DNA of 64,000 bases from Tipula vernalis (GCA_958295665.1 OY282558.1:44702389-44766388), one strand, 5' to 3'; numbered from the stretch's first letter, positions 1 through 12,632 are shown. Program-made: numbers and translations. Notes: a model not told the origin generated them from the letters alone.

Positions 1-418
1 TACGTAATCAAACCTTACGTCTTAATCAAACTTTACGTTATATGCAGAGCAGACTGGTTGGTACATGACTGCAATGCATAAAAATATTTTTGTTTATTTC
101 CACAATTAATTTTTTAAGCCCATCCTATGAAAGAATAACGTCATACTGATTGTCGATTGGTTATGGTTCGCTGAAAGTGGCGAGTGTGATCAAGCAGTAC
201 GTACACTCGAAAACCTCAAAAATCAAAATTATTTCCAGGATCTCGCAAAGTATCAAACATTCTCGAAAATTTCAACTAATGAGGATAAGAAAAAATCAAC
301 AAGCTCACTTATTAACTTAGATCAAGCAACTTTGTGAGCCCCTTGCAAATTTCTTCTAATATCAAGAGTCAAAATACGAATAATCTCAATACTGACAAAA
401 AAATCTTGAATATTCAAT
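1..418. other. Non-coding left flank
   Basis: No gene is visible. The stretch is AT-rich with frequent short TCGAAA/TTCTCGA-type words that resume at 3733-4250. This fits one older sequence that the LINE at 431-3720 split. A short imperfect duplication of a block containing AATCAAAC and TTACGT lies in the first 40 bases. Confidence 0.5.
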
Positions 419-445
419 AATGTATTTAATATCTCAACGACGTAT

Positions 446-3400
446 TTGGAAAGAAATCTGTTACTAGTGAGCGTGTATGTAACCCAGGTGCGTGATGAAG
501 ATGAAAGGAAAAAAGCCTTGAGTGACTTTAAAAAATTGTTTGAGTGGGTGAGAGATAAAAGTGACCTGATTGTATGTGGAGATATGAATGCGCATGCGAG
601 AATGTGGGGTGGTTTAAACAATTGCGCAAGAGGAAAACAGTTGGCCGACCAGATTCAAGACTCCGATATGGTGCTCTTGAAAGATGGAAGCAAAGCGCAG
701 TAGATTTGTCTATGACAACTATTGAACTGGCCTACCGGGGGTCACTTGGAATGTTGAAGAAAAGAATTTGGGTGGTGATCATTTCATGATCAAAATGATC
801 ATAAATGATAATCGAGTGTTTAGGAAAAAACGTGAATTAATGAATAACAGGAAATGGGTGAATGAGATGAATGAGATTCTCGGAGAAAATGAAATAAATC
901 AAAGCCAGTTAGATAGTGAAATTGAACGGGTAAATAAATTGTGTACAAAAATTGTGGATATGAAAGAGATTAATGTGAATGGTTGGTGGAACAATGAAGT
1001 TCAATTCTGGTATGAAAGTAAGCGAATAGCCTTGCGTGAATTAAATGGGAATAAGAGTATTGAGAATAAGATTATGTATGGTGAAATGAACGGAAAATTG
1101 TCAAAAGCTATTCGCAGAGCAAAAAGGAAAAGTTGGAGGGAATATGTGTACCAAATGACACTTAGAACCACAACTAAGGATGTATGGAGTTTATTTAATA
1201 GGGTGAATGGTAAACATTTTAATGTGAACAATGTGGTATGTGAGAACAGAGAAAAAGGTGAAGCATTTTTAAGAATGGTATTGAATGTTAGCAATGATTT
1301 GAATGTAATAAATGAAGTTGATAGAATGAGTAGAAATGAAAGAATGGATTGTAAGTATAATGGGGAGAGTTCTTGAGGGTGTTAGAAATATCAAAATCTA
1401 CCACGCCAGGGACGAACCGAGTAAGTTACAAAATGATTCGGTTGTTGAGTGACTCAGCAAAACATAATTTGCTTGAGATACTCAACAAATTGTGGATGGG
1501 TACAAAAATACCGAACAAATGGAAAGAGAGCAGGGTGGTTCCCATCCCTAAACGGGATAGAGATCCAAATGTGGCAACAAATTATCGAGGCATATGTACG
1601 TTAAATGTTTTTATAAAAATTTTAAATGTAATGATGAAAGAACGAATGGAAGATTTGCATTTCGAAAGAACCACTCTGCAAGTGGAAAATTTTGTTTGGG
1701 AAGTAAGAAAGGATAATATGAAAGCTGTTGCGGTATTTTTGGACATTGAAAGAGCTTATGATTATGTGGTTCCATGGAAATTACAACAAATTCTCTCGAA
1801 TTTTGGATTTTCACGGAAATGTATGTGGATAAAAGATTTTATGACTGAGAGAAAAATGGTTCTGAATTGAAGTGGTTTTAGGTTGGAGGGAGTTGCAAAT
1901 GTTGGACTTCCGCAAGGAAGTAGAATATCTCAAGCTCTGTTCAACCTATATACTAGCGAGATACACCACACCAATGCAGACAACCAAGTCGTTCTGCATC
2001 GTTGGCGGCTCAAAGAGCGCAAAAGGGGGTATAGGTAATTTAGTACAAAAACTTAAAATGTTGAATCTGAGAGTGAATTCTATTAAGTGTGCTTATATGA
2101 ATTTCAGAACAAACGTTGCAAATGCTAATATAAGTGTTTATAGTCACAGAATTGAACAAGTAAATGCGTACAGGTATTTGGGTATTTGGATTGATAGACG
2201 TATGAATTTTGGGTAGCACATGAAAATTTTGGCAGATAACTGCAAGGAACGTTTAAATGTGGTTAAACGGGTGAGCAAACCTAAATGGGGCGCTCATCCG
2301 AGTGTAACTGACATGTTAAGGAAGGCCCTTCTATCCTCCAAAATTGAATATGGTATTAGTGTGTATGGGAATGGTTCGAATGGGGCTTCTAGCCAATTAA
2401 TGAAAGTAGAAAATGCATGTGCAAGAGTGTAGACAGTCTGTGGTCTGAAATGGGTGATTCACCGCTTGATTACAAGAGAGAGACAGTCTGTGGTCTGAAA
2501 TGGGTGATTCACCTCTTGATTACAAGAGAGAGTGGATCACAGTGAGAGAGTCGGTGAGAATAATAACTAAGAAAAATGAGTTTTGGAATGAAATGATAGT
2601 AAGTATAGAACTAGCATTGCACTTGAAAATTTGAATATGTTTCTGAGTATAGGCAATGCTGGTCCGCCACCCGTTCCTAATAATCTTACTGTATGTTTGA
2701 ATATGGAGGAATATAATAAGGGAATGAATAAAGTTATCGCCAAAATTATGTTTGGGAAAATCAGTCAGCGGTATGTGCAAGATGATATCGTTTATACAGA
2801 TGCTAGTGAGAATGAGAATGGAGTGGGTGGTGATGTCTTTATACCTGGTAAGAATGTTGAAAAGTATTTTAAAGTGGGCAAAAGCATCTGTATAATGAAC
2901 GCTGAACTGATTGGAATGTTTGAAGGAATTAAACTGGCTGTGAATGAAGGGGAACGGAAAATAGTAATATTTTCCGATTCCCAGAGTGGTTTATGTTGAT
3001 TAGATTTTTGAATGCGTCCGAGACTGTCAACGTGATGTGACCATACAATGGATCCCATCACATAGACAGATCGAAGGGAATAAAAGAGCCGATATGTTAG
3101 CTAGAAAGGGTACATTGAATGACATGGTTCAGTAGTAAGAAAGGAAGGATGCAAGAGACATACTTCGAATATTTCAGGTGCATCTGTGGAGAAAATGGGA
3201 GAGTGAATTTAACGAGAAAAGTCTAACGAAAGGAATGAAGTACAGAGTGCTCGTCGTACTCCTTTGAGAATTCCGTTCTTTAAGGAGCTCAAAGAAGACA
3301 CGCGAATGTTGTGAACTGTTGAGAGAATCAGGCTGAACCATGGAAACTGAAAGGAATGCTTGTGGAAACGTCATTTGAGTGAGGACAAAGATTGTGAGTT

Positions 3401-3581
3401 GTGTGGAAGTGTGGAGGATGTTGAACATCTCATATTGGCATGTCCCAGATATAGCCAATATAGATCTAAGTTCAACATCCTACGGAATGCAAGAAAACTA
3501 AGTGATTTAATGAATGAGAGTGGTTTTTTGGCTTATAAGGAAATGTATGAATTTACTAGGATGAGTGGGATAGCAATTTGA
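446..3581 (+). pseudogene. LINE ORF2 relic: endonuclease, RT, RNase H, zinc motif
   Basis: The endonuclease remnant is at 446-703 with CGDMNAHARMWGG, the Asp/Asn/His block of APE-type LINE nucleases. A charged linker follows at 770-1370. RT blocks start at 1373 with TTPGTNRVSYKMI, then VVPIPKRD, NYRGICTLNVFIKI and FLDIERAYD near 1738. A GLPQGS-like block near 1900 is in another frame. The place expected to hold YADD reads NADN, so the RT is dead. RT thumb remnants run to 2430. RNase H remnants include YTDASENENG near 2795 and FSDSQSG near 2970. The end, near 3385-3450, carries CELC followed by EHLILAC, a C-x2-C-x(n)-H-x4-C motif. At least six frame changes or stops separate these pieces. Confidence 0.8.
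2431..2530 (+). repeat. 50-bp tandem duplication inside the LINE
   Basis: Two head-to-tail copies, 2431-2480 and 2481-2530, start AGACAGTCTG and end TACAAGAGAG. They differ by one base (G versus T in the ACC-CTTGAT block). The duplication lies just after the RT-derived reading frame, and the near-identity means it arose after the LINE had landed. Confidence 0.9.
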
Positions 3582-3732
3582 TGCAAAATAAGCAGCCGAC
3601 AGAATATGTGTAGGGAATAATCCGGATCCATTGTAAAGGCTAAAATTTTTTTGGTTATTGCGATATGAATTAAAAAGATGTAAATAAAAATTGTACAAAT
3701 TACCAGGCCTAATAAAAAAAAATGTATTTAAT

Positions 3733-5050
3733 CTGGAATAACTTCAATGCCCAAGCAAAAGCGAGTAATTGCTATTCAAATTCGGGAAATTTGGGTACCT
3801 CCAAAATAATCGAATTCCCAGAATATCATCTCTGGTAACAACGAGTTATTCGGATAGTTCCGCTTGATAGATAGCTTAATTCAACTAAAGAACTCGAATT
3901 ACATCTAAAATCTTGAATAGAAACTGCAGAAACCTCATAAAATATCGAAAATCTCGGTTTTAGGTGATATCGAGAAATTTGAATAGAATCGAATTATCTC
4001 TAAAGTCCAAAAATTGTTATGGTTATTTATAGCACTCAACCCCAAACAAATATCGAATTAGATTAAAAACCTCGAAAATTCTCAAATATCGAAAATCTCG
4101 ATATACACCTGTAAGTCAGTGGCATGACGCAACTCCACACCAAGATTCGAGAAACTTTAATTATCTGTGGCTGTGGTCGATTATGAAAGCATTATACGAG
4201 TTTCGAGAATTTTTTTTTTTCGAGTTCTCGAAAAATAACCCTAGGTGGTGAAATTGAAATTTAGATAAAATCCAATTAGTTGAAGTTCCGAAAGTAATCT
4301 TAGCATTTTACTTCCTAATTCGTAATATTTGAAAATTTCAATATCATTTGTATTTTATCCTTTACTTTTGGGCTCGTCTCCTATGCTTTAGCTTACACAT
4401 TTGCATGTTCGTTCCGAATTTTACCTTGAATATTACAATAAAACAACAAGTCTTATCACCAGCTCTTATAAATTGTACCAAATCTCTAAAACACCGCAAC
4501 CGATTTTGATATTGTTAAAACAAAAACTAGATTTCATAGAGACGTCTCGTGTCAAATAAATAAAAATTCAGATTAGTTGGGTGTAGAAATTATATTTCGA
4601 ACAATACAGTGAGCCCCTACGCAATATACTTAAAACCACAAAAACATAATTCTCTCTTTGAGTAAATTTACTCTCCAACTAATGCGAGATTGTTTTGAGC
4701 GACGTAAAAAATATGGATTCGGAAAAATTTTCGTGTGTTAAAGTAGTTAGTAAGCGCTCAGCGCTGGAACACCGATGAGCATGATTCAAATAAGGTTAGC
4801 TCGATCTTTCAAGTCACGTGTTCATGACGTCATACAATTTCACCACGTGTTTATAAATATGTACATAAATAGAGAAAAGCGAATGAAATATTTTTGTGTT
4901 TTGTTTCTTTTTCTTTTTTTTTTCACTTGTTGTTGTAATTTATACGTCTCCTTTTAACACTAGAGTTATGTGTCGTCACAAAAAAATAAAGATGGCCATT
5001 TGTTTACCTATTTATTAGAGCTAAACTGGTATTAATTGAATTATGACAGG
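3733..5050. other. Non-coding, no gene seen
   Basis: The right-hand continuation of the sequence split by the LINE, again rich in TCGAAA/TCTCGA words up to about 4250. After that it is ordinary AT-rich DNA with homopolymer runs. A short open frame at 4775-4957 ends in a poly-Phe run from a T tract and is not convincing as a gene. Confidence 0.45.
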
Positions 5051-5159
5051 TGAATAAAGGGAATATATGTTTATTTGTTTTTTTTTGTTAACTAACAAAC
5101 TAACAATGGGTTTCCATTCGGTTATGGGTTATTTATTGTGGCCAACCAGGAATCTATAT

Positions 5160-6640
5160 TTGAATACGATACTGACTAAATGTGGGATACTAAACTGATT
5201 TTTAGATGAGATTCTGGAATATAGTGGAGTATAGGATGGAACATGGCTATTTCTCACTCGATTGTGATGAAATTCGACTTGTATGATTGAAATGTGATCT
5301 ACAAATGATTTTTAAATCAATTTCTTAAATATGGCCAAGTAGGATGGAACTTGGCTATTTATTAACCGATTATGATGACATTCGAGTTGTACGATGGAAA
5401 TGGGATTCTTAAATAATTTTTAGATAAAGTTTAGGAATATGGCTAGGATTTTGGTGAAACTCGACACATGCGACTGACAAGGGGCTTCTATAATGATATT
5501 TAGATGAAGTTCTGGAATATGCCCTATTAGGAAGGAACTCGGTTATTTCTCAACTGGTTGCGGTAAAATTCGACAATACGATAGAAATGGGATTCTAAAA
5601 TAAAATTTAGAAGAAGCTCTAGAATACGGCCAATTAGGAATGAACTCGGTTATTTCTTTACAGATTATGATGAAATTCGACTTGTACGACGGAAATGGGA
5701 TCTTCAAATGATTCTTAGATGAAGTTCTGGAATATGACCAAGTAGGATGGAACTTGGCTATTTCTTGAACGATTTTGATGAAATTCGACACGTGCGATAG
5801 ACATGGGATTCTAAAATGATATTTAAAAGAAGTTCTGGAATATGGCCAATTAGGAAGGAACTCGGTTATTTCTCAACCGATTATGATCTAATTCTACTTG
5901 GTACAACGGAAATGGGATCTTCAAATGATTTTTAGATGAAGTTCTGGAATATAGCCAATTAGGATGGAACTTGTCTACTTCTTAACCGATTATGATGAAA
6001 CTCGAGTTGCAGTATAGAAATGGGATCTTAAATGATTGTTAGATGAAGTTCTGGAATATGCCGAACTAGGAAGGAACTTGGCTATTTATTGAACTGATTA
6101 TGATGAAATTCGACACGTGTGATAGAAATGGGATTCTAAAATGATATTTAGATAAAGTTCTGGAATATGGTCAATTAGGAAGGAACTCTGTTAGTTCTCA
6201 ACCCGTTGTGGTAAAATTCGACCAATACTATGGAAATGGGATTCTTAAACAAAATTTAGAACAAGTTCTGGAATATGGCCCAGTAGGATGGAACTTGTCT
6301 GTTTCTCAACCGATTATGATGAAATTTGAGTTGTACAATGGAAATGGGATCCTAAAATAAGTTTTAGATGATGCTCTGAAATAAGGATTATAAGGATCTT
6401 ACTTGGCTATTTCTTAACCGATTACGATGAAATTCGACACCTTAAGAACAAATAATCAATACAAAGTTAATAACCGATCATGATGAAATTCAGCATTTAA
6501 GATGGAAATGGAACTCTAAACTATAGTATTTTTTAGAAGAAATTCTGGAATGCAGCTAATTCGAAAGGGAGTCGACAAACCCAATTAGAAAGAAATTTGG
6601 CCACATTTAACCGATTGCGATGAAAGTCAGCATATAATAT
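5160..6640 (+). repeat. Left arm, ~108-bp tandem array
   Basis: About 13 units. The TTCTGGAATAT-type marker recurs near 5212, 5325, 5432, 5511, 5620, 5730, 5840, 5943, 6050, 6160, 6268, 6373 and 6542. Units share roughly 75-90 percent identity by eye, with small indels. Open frames here are short and follow the repeat phase, so none is called. Confidence 0.8.
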
Positions 6641-6709
6641 TATAAAATAATTTGTTGATGTACTTTAAGGACTTCTTAATATAATAAAAACTAGGAATCT
6701 AATTTCCTT

Positions 6710-7510
6710 CATTCCTGCTGAATTTCATCAACATCCGATAAGAAATGACCAAGCTCCTTACTAATTGGCCATACCATTTCCTTATTCCATGCTGAATTTC
6801 AATTAAACAGTTAAAAAGTGGTCAAGTTCTTTCCGAATTAGCCGTGTTCCAGAACTTCATCTAAAAATCATTTCAGAATGCTAATTCTATCATACATGAT
6901 TAATTTCATCAAAATCGGTTCAGAAATAGCCGAATCCCTTCCTAATTGGCCATGTTGTTGTCGCATTTCATCATACTTGGTTAAGAAATAACCGAGTTCC
7001 TTCCTAATTGACCATATTCCGGAACTTCATCTAAAAATAATTTTAGAATCCCATTTCCATGGTATAAGTCGAATTTCATCATAATCAGTTCAGAAATAGC
7101 CAAGTTCCATCCTACTTGGCCATATTCCAGAACTTCTTTTAAAAATCATTTGAAAATCCCATTTCCATCATATAAAAAGAATAACGGTAAAGAAATAACC
7201 GAGTACCTTCCTAGTTTACCATATTCCAGAACTTCTTCTAAATATCATTTTAGAATCCTATTTCTATCGTACATGTCCAATTTCGTCATAGTCTGTTGAG
7301 AAATAACAGACTTCCTTCCTAGTTGACCATATTCCAGAATTCCTTTTAAATATCACTTTAGAATCCCATTTAGATCTTAGAATCCTATTTCTACAGCACG
7401 TATTAAATTTCATCAAAATCGATTAATAAATGGACAAGTTCCATCATACTAGGCCTTTTTCCAGAACTTTATCTAAACATCAATGTAGAATGCCACATTT
7501 AGTAAGTATC
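6710..7510 (-). repeat. Right arm, inverted tandem array
   Basis: The same ~108-bp unit in reverse orientation, marked by CCAGAACTT.ATCTAAA.AT near 6849, 7020, 7128, 7222, 7333 and 7452. It has fewer copies than the left arm. The roughly 50-bp interval near 6655-6710 is the only sequence between the arms not obviously made of the unit. Confidence 0.75.
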
Positions 7511-7609
7511 ATAATCATATGTACATATATTCCCGGCTTGGCACAACAAATAATCCTAACGCAATGTAAACCCATGTTAGTATCTTAAATTCGCTTTATT
7601 TTCATATAA

Positions 7610-10193
7610 AACATATGAATGCTCTATCGAGCCGAAGTATGTAGTTTTTTATTCAGCCGGTAAAAGGTTGTTTGTATAAAGGTTAAAAAATCCAAAACCA
7701 ATAACATAAACTTATTAGGAAACTATGCGAGAAACGTTTATTTTCTATAAATCTAGCATAATATTTATTATTCATTTGTTGCAAACAATCACACATTTTG
7801 TTTGTATGTACTCACACATAAAAATTGTAAAGAGAAAAAATAAACAAAAACAAAATAATGAGAAATACGAATTTTTGTTCGATTTGTTTTTTTGCATTCT
7901 TTAACCTCGTAGAGCAAGCTCAATTCAAAGTCAAACGCAAATCAAAAACAAATTTATGGTAGTAAATAACGTTGAAAGGAGAAATTAACAGCAAAGAGTC
8001 TGTTTTAAAGAGAGTAAGAAGATAAAGTTATTACAGTTCTACTGTATTTTCCATTTGTTGTTGTTGTTTTTTTATTTTTTGAAAATAAATGTTCACGAGA
8101 CGTCTCGGTTTTATATCGTTTTTGGTTAAAACCTTCGGGAACCGAAACCCTGTCCACTAGTGAAAATCTCGTCAAAAGCGACTTCATTGTTTTTAAAAGT
8201 ATTCCGTAGAAATCCACGTACTGCATTTTATCTATAGAGAAGAAGAGATAGATATTGATAAATTTAAAATGTTGTCAATCAAGGTTTTTTACATTCAAAA
8301 CTTTCCATTCAAAAAATGAACAGGAATCGAAATCAATAATGAACAATGAACACCAAAGTTTATTCCATAAGCGCCAAGCCGGCAGAAACGTAAAAAAGTG
8401 GTTCTTATAGGGAATCCTATTTGCGGTACCTCTATATAACCTTTTCACTTGCTTATAGCAGATATTATTTTACAACTAATGCCAAAAGGAACAAGAATTT
8501 ACAAAGACTTAGAATCCCTGCGGCAACGAAATCCAGTTTGTAAAAACAAATTTTCCTGCAACATTAAATATCCAAATTTTTTGTTTGTGCTTTTTTCTCG
8601 TACAGCAAGTGAAGTGTACAATGTACAGACATTATATCAAGCTAAATAAGACTGAAATGCTTAATTGTATCATATTTATGTTAAATATTTATAAAATATT
8701 TTTTAAATGAATTTCATACTACCGTATTTTTAAATAGAAAAGCGCAGACTGAGCTTATATACATACATATATAAATATAATGAAAATAGAAAGATTTATG
8801 CTTTCCAGATGTATTTTCATCAAAATTTTGTTTTTTCCTACTATGCTGTACAAACAAGTATTACAATTTTATACTATGGAAACGGCAAATACATAAAATG
8901 AAAATTAGTTTAATGAATTGCTAATAATAAACTTTACAGCAACAACATAAAACGTATAATTCCCATAACAATTCCAAAAAGATTTTATCAGCCGTTTGTG
9001 TGGATTAATAAGATTATAGAAAGCTTCAAAATAACGCCGCAATTTTTAGCTTCAGGGATGGGAGATGTATGCAATCAAAAAGTTTCAATTATACCGAAAT
9101 ACTTTTTTTCGTGCTGGTGCTTGTGTACGTACAAAAATGGTTTGGTAATAAAAATTTAGAAAAATTTACGAAACCTTTTCATCGTGCGACCATCACTCAT
9201 TCCATATATTTATGCAAATGATATTTTATGTTCGAAACCTTTTTTTTTTTTTTTTTTGTGCCGCTCTATGTCTCACTTTGTTTCCCTCACGTTTTTGCCC
9301 CGTTGTTCGCCTCTATTCGTAGAGAATATTAACGTATATACGATAAAAAAAAAAAAAATTATTTATTTAAAAGGTCATGGTGTCGTGTGACTTATACCTT
9401 ATTTAGAAAATTTAACATTTTTATTTTGGCTTGGTTTGGTTTGATAAAATCATTACGTTACATTATTGATAAGCGTAATCTCATCAAAAGTGTCAACGTC
9501 ACTCATTAATTATATATTTGAGTAGTATGTAAACAAAGAGGAGAGCTTTCTAATTTTATGTAAAAAAAAAAATTGTAAACTTTAATTACAACACTTTTGT
9601 ATGTGTAGCAGGTAAAAATAAGATTAGTTGGTTTTTTAGTATAACAAAAAAACTAAATTTTATGTATTCAACCCTTTAAAGAAGTCCCAAAACCATAAAA
9701 CTCTATATTTAGATGTACTCTCTGGTTTAGTATTACCGCACCATCCTAACGAAATATTATGACTATATAATGATACATTGTTCCAACACAAGATGTAAAA
9801 GTGGCAAAAACCCTAGCAAAATTGGTTGAATTGTTGAAATTTTAATGTTTTCAACATATCAACATAAAATTTCAATCTATTTATGTTCAATCAACCAAAA
9901 GACTGAACACGTTTATAAATTATTGATTGAATGATTGATGTGCTTTTTTCTATACTATAATACCAAATACATACAGATTTGCCTCCACACACCCCTCTAT
10001 CATCATAGTAAAAATGTAAGCTTATTTAAAATGAAAATGTGGTATAGAAAGAAATAAAAAAAACTGAAAAGCTGCTTACCATATACTATACAAATTTCAT
10101 ATAAAAATAAACATAAACATATACATAAATAAAATCATCTGGCTTGGACATACACTAATTGTTTTCGATTAATTTTTTTATTTTTATTTTCAG
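7610..10193. other. AT-rich non-coding DNA, presumed intron
   Basis: No convincing gene. The stretch holds homopolymer runs (T tract at about 9241-9257, A tract near 9344-9358) and simple AT-rich words. Short open frames at 8005-8226, 8449-8649 and 9184-9390 resemble no family I know. It lies directly upstream of a spliced exon and is most likely intron. Confidence 0.5.
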
Positions 10194-10360
10194 TTAATTG
10201 TCGAAATAAACAGTCAAGTAGCATTATTCCGAGATTTATTAATACATGTGGGCCAATCGAGAGATTGTCCGGAGCTGAGGGAGAAAATAAGAAAAATACG
10301 ACGATCATGTGTTGAAGCATGTAAGCACACATCACAATTAATATTACCACAAATAAGAAC
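10194..10360 (+). CDS. R7BP: Internal exon of an R7BP-like (RGS7-binding protein) gene
   Basis: R7BP proteins bind the R7 RGS/G-beta-5 complex and tether it to the plasma membrane, tuning Go/Gi signalling, chiefly in neurons. The exon follows a pyrimidine-rich tract ending TTTTATTTTCAG (10182-10193) and is followed by the strong donor GTAAGT (10361-10366). It is 167 bp: 55 codons plus two bases, so it starts in phase 0 and ends in phase 2. It has no stop in that frame. The peptide contains EINSQVALFRDLLIHVGQ, then CPELREKIRKIRR, then a Cys/Ala helix. This matches the N-terminal helical region of the R7BP family (asparagine-Thr/Ser-Gln-Val-Ala-Leu, then Cys-Pro-x-Leu-Arg). Base composition is clearly less AT-rich than the flanks. 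The family call is by memory of conserved positions; the rest of the gene was not found. Confidence 0.75.
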
Positions 10361-11359
10361 GTAAGTACGAGGTGAATTATGTAGAAGATAAAATGTAATT
10401 AACCTTTAGATTATGTGCGCTATCAATTTTTTCTTTTTGTTAATCAGTAAGCCTCTATACTTGGGGGTTGGGTGTATTAGTCTAAAAGCATAATACTAAA
10501 TTTTACCAAATCTATCCAGGTAAAAATTCAATAAAAGGGAAATTCACCTAATTTATTAGTTAAATAAATAGACCTTTATCAATAAAAAAATTCGACATCC
10601 GTCTAAAGATATTTAATAGGAAATATTTAGTGCTTTTACTCTTTCTGGGCATCGTTAACTTTTTCTGGTAATTTGCATTAAAGGTTTTCCTATTTTCTGG
10701 CTTCAATTAAATCACATAACAAAACATTTATTACACAAAACAAACAAAAATTATTTCCATTTATCAATTAAGCTTCACAAAAATACAGAGATAAGCTCCC
10801 TAGAGATTTTAATTATATTCTTATAATAAATTACTCGTTACATTTAAATATTTAAAATTCAATTATCAAGCTTCCCTCCACAGAAATTAAAATACAAATC
10901 GTTTACTCCCAACGAGAGTACGAGTATATTTTACAAAATCCATTTTCTAGGAAAAAGCTACGTATTCAATTACCCTAGAAATCTTCTTGAAATTATAAAA
11001 ATCAAATTTCTGGTTCTATTTTTGTCTATCAGAGAATTCAATATTTGCTAAAAGCTTTAACTATAATAATTTGAAAAATGAATTAGGTACTTTTGCAATT
11101 GTAAAATTGTAGCAGCAATTTTCAGCCCTTCGGAACTGATGATAGAGCTTTAAGAGTTTAAATATCAAGCTTTGACTGTTGACTGCTTTACACTTTGCCA
11201 TTTTGATAACTTCAAATTATTAAGAGCAGAGATTATGAAATTTACATATTTACGATTTTTTATCAGGTTGAGAATGAGCTTTTGTTAATGTCTTCAAATA
11301 GTTCTCATGAAAGTTTTAGAACCTACATGCTAATATTAAATAATTCCATCAAGACGAAT
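10361..11359. other. Non-coding DNA downstream of the exon
   Basis: AT-rich sequence starting with the splice donor GTAAGTACGA. No second exon or repeat was recognised. It runs up to the BEL/Pao insertion and ends in CGAAT, the left copy of its TSD. Confidence 0.5.
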
Positions 11360-12065
11360 TGAAAGATCAGCAATCAAAAGCATCGATTGGGTTGCAGTAA
11401 TACCTAAAAAATAAACAATAAAATCCACAAAGAATCATTCGAATAAATTAAGGAAAACATTATACACTTATCTAATCAATTCATCAGCTGATGTCCAAAA
11501 CAACAATACAAAATTGACAACCATTCAGCTTAATTTGATGAGATTTCCTGTATCCTGTATATATATCTACATAAATTTTCCACTTTGTAGACATACATTT
11601 TCCATGTTGTAATAGCATAAAGTTTGATTCTGAAACATTATAAATTATGTTTAGCTCAATTAATTTAATTTGCATTATATAATGAATTTTTATTTTTATA
11701 ATATTTACTTACCGTTTTGGAATCGTATTATTGTTGATAGATTTTAAATACTGTTAACTTGACATTTCAATTTATTATTATTGCTACACACACATATTTA
11801 ATTAACTTAATTACCATAGATTCTAAAACTTTATTTTACTATAAAATTGTATATACAAAAATGTTGATTGATAGATGGAGGTACTTTAAATTATAGTATG
11901 TAAATAAATTATGTATTTAGAATTTAGCTGGAAAAAAAAAAGGTAAATTCATTCGAGCTAAAGCAAGCAAACTATTCAGTTTAATTAAAGAAATTATAAA
12001 AAAGCGTATTGTATTTTTTTTGTATACGATATAAGCCGCAAGTGTGATTTGAAGCTGTTCGAACA
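11360..12065 (+). repeat. 5' LTR of BEL/Pao element
   Basis: Starts TGAAAGATCAG and ends CTGTTCGAACA, giving the usual TG...CA. It is 706 bp and AT-rich. By family it should carry the promoter and RNA start; I did not identify a TATA box with confidence. Confidence 0.93.
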
Positions 12066-12632
12066 AGTAATAAATCAATTAAGTTGTACTTGTTTGAATT
12101 TGGGCACACTTGCTAGATAAACATTGGGACCCGGACAAGGACTTCGTATAAAAGGATCCTTTATCTATATTGAAGCAGAAGGAACGAACGAGAAAAATCC
12201 AATATTCCAGCAGCGGTAAATTCGAGGAGCGTGGTTTCGCTAACATAGCGGTGATTTGGTCAAGGAAACACAGGATTTGCGCCAAAAGTTGAACGATAAG
12301 TATAACAGTTTATTATTAGTAAAAATGCTTATGCTTATCCATTAAAACTAAATGTGTCTTTAAATTCTCTATCAAATTCAATTAATGCCATAAACATTGA
12401 ACAGTAATTTGAATTTAAAAAATTTTTGTGTAATTATAAACTTGGGAAGATTTTGTGGAATTTTCGTGCTTCGCTGTGTGGATTGAGTGATAATTTTCAC
12501 TCTTTATTGAATTTCGGGTTATTAACTTTAATAAAAAATACCGTGTTTTGTGAAAGATTAAAAGTGAAAATTAGACAGTGATTAAAATTGTGTAACGGAA
12601 GAAAATTCTATAACGGGCATTGCATACGCGAA
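12066..12632 (+). other. 5' leader of BEL/Pao element
   Basis: This 567-bp leader between the 5' LTR and the first in-frame ATG has no open frame. Primer binding and packaging signals would be here by analogy, but no tRNA complement was recognised. Confidence 0.5.

Larger units (their letters stand above)
431..3720 (+). mobile_element. 5'-truncated LINE with RNase H domain (I/LOA-like)
   Basis: A non-LTR retrotransposon copy bounded by the direct repeat AATGTATTTAAT at 419-430 and 3721-3732. This is the expected TSD of target-primed insertion. The 3' end is an A-rich run just before the second repeat. The coding order is endonuclease, reverse transcriptase, RNase H, then a Cys/His motif, all on the + strand and broken by many frameshifts and stops. 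It begins inside the endonuclease domain, so the 5' end was lost at insertion. The RNase H domain and terminal Cys/His motif suggest the I/LOA group; the clade is an inference. Confidence 0.85.
5050..7610. mobile_element. Foldback-like element: opposed arms of ~108-bp tandem repeats
   Basis: The left arm (about 5160-6640) holds around 13 degenerate direct repeats of about 105-110 bp. The recognisable core is TTCTGGAATATGGCCAA, then GGAAGGAACT, then CAACCGATTATGATGAAATT. The right arm (about 6710-7510) holds about 7-8 copies of the reverse complement. Outside the repeats the two ends also match as inverted sequence: CTAAC.ATGGGTTT.CATT near 5100 and its complement near 7560-7580, and GATACT.ACTAAATGTGG near 5172 and its complement near 7490-7512. 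Long inverted ends made of direct repeats are the hallmark of foldback elements (FB, Galileo). No transposase is present, so the copy would be non-autonomous. Outer limits are approximate and no TSD was resolved. Confidence 0.6.

Noticed and set aside
5160..7510. Possible CRISPR-like array
   Set aside because: Units are ~108 bp, contiguous and degenerate, without unique spacers, and the DNA is eukaryotic.
10135..10350. 72-codon open frame on the - strand over the R7BP-like exon
   Set aside because: It is antisense to the exon, crosses its acceptor site and shows no family resemblance; it is open only because the exon is constrained.
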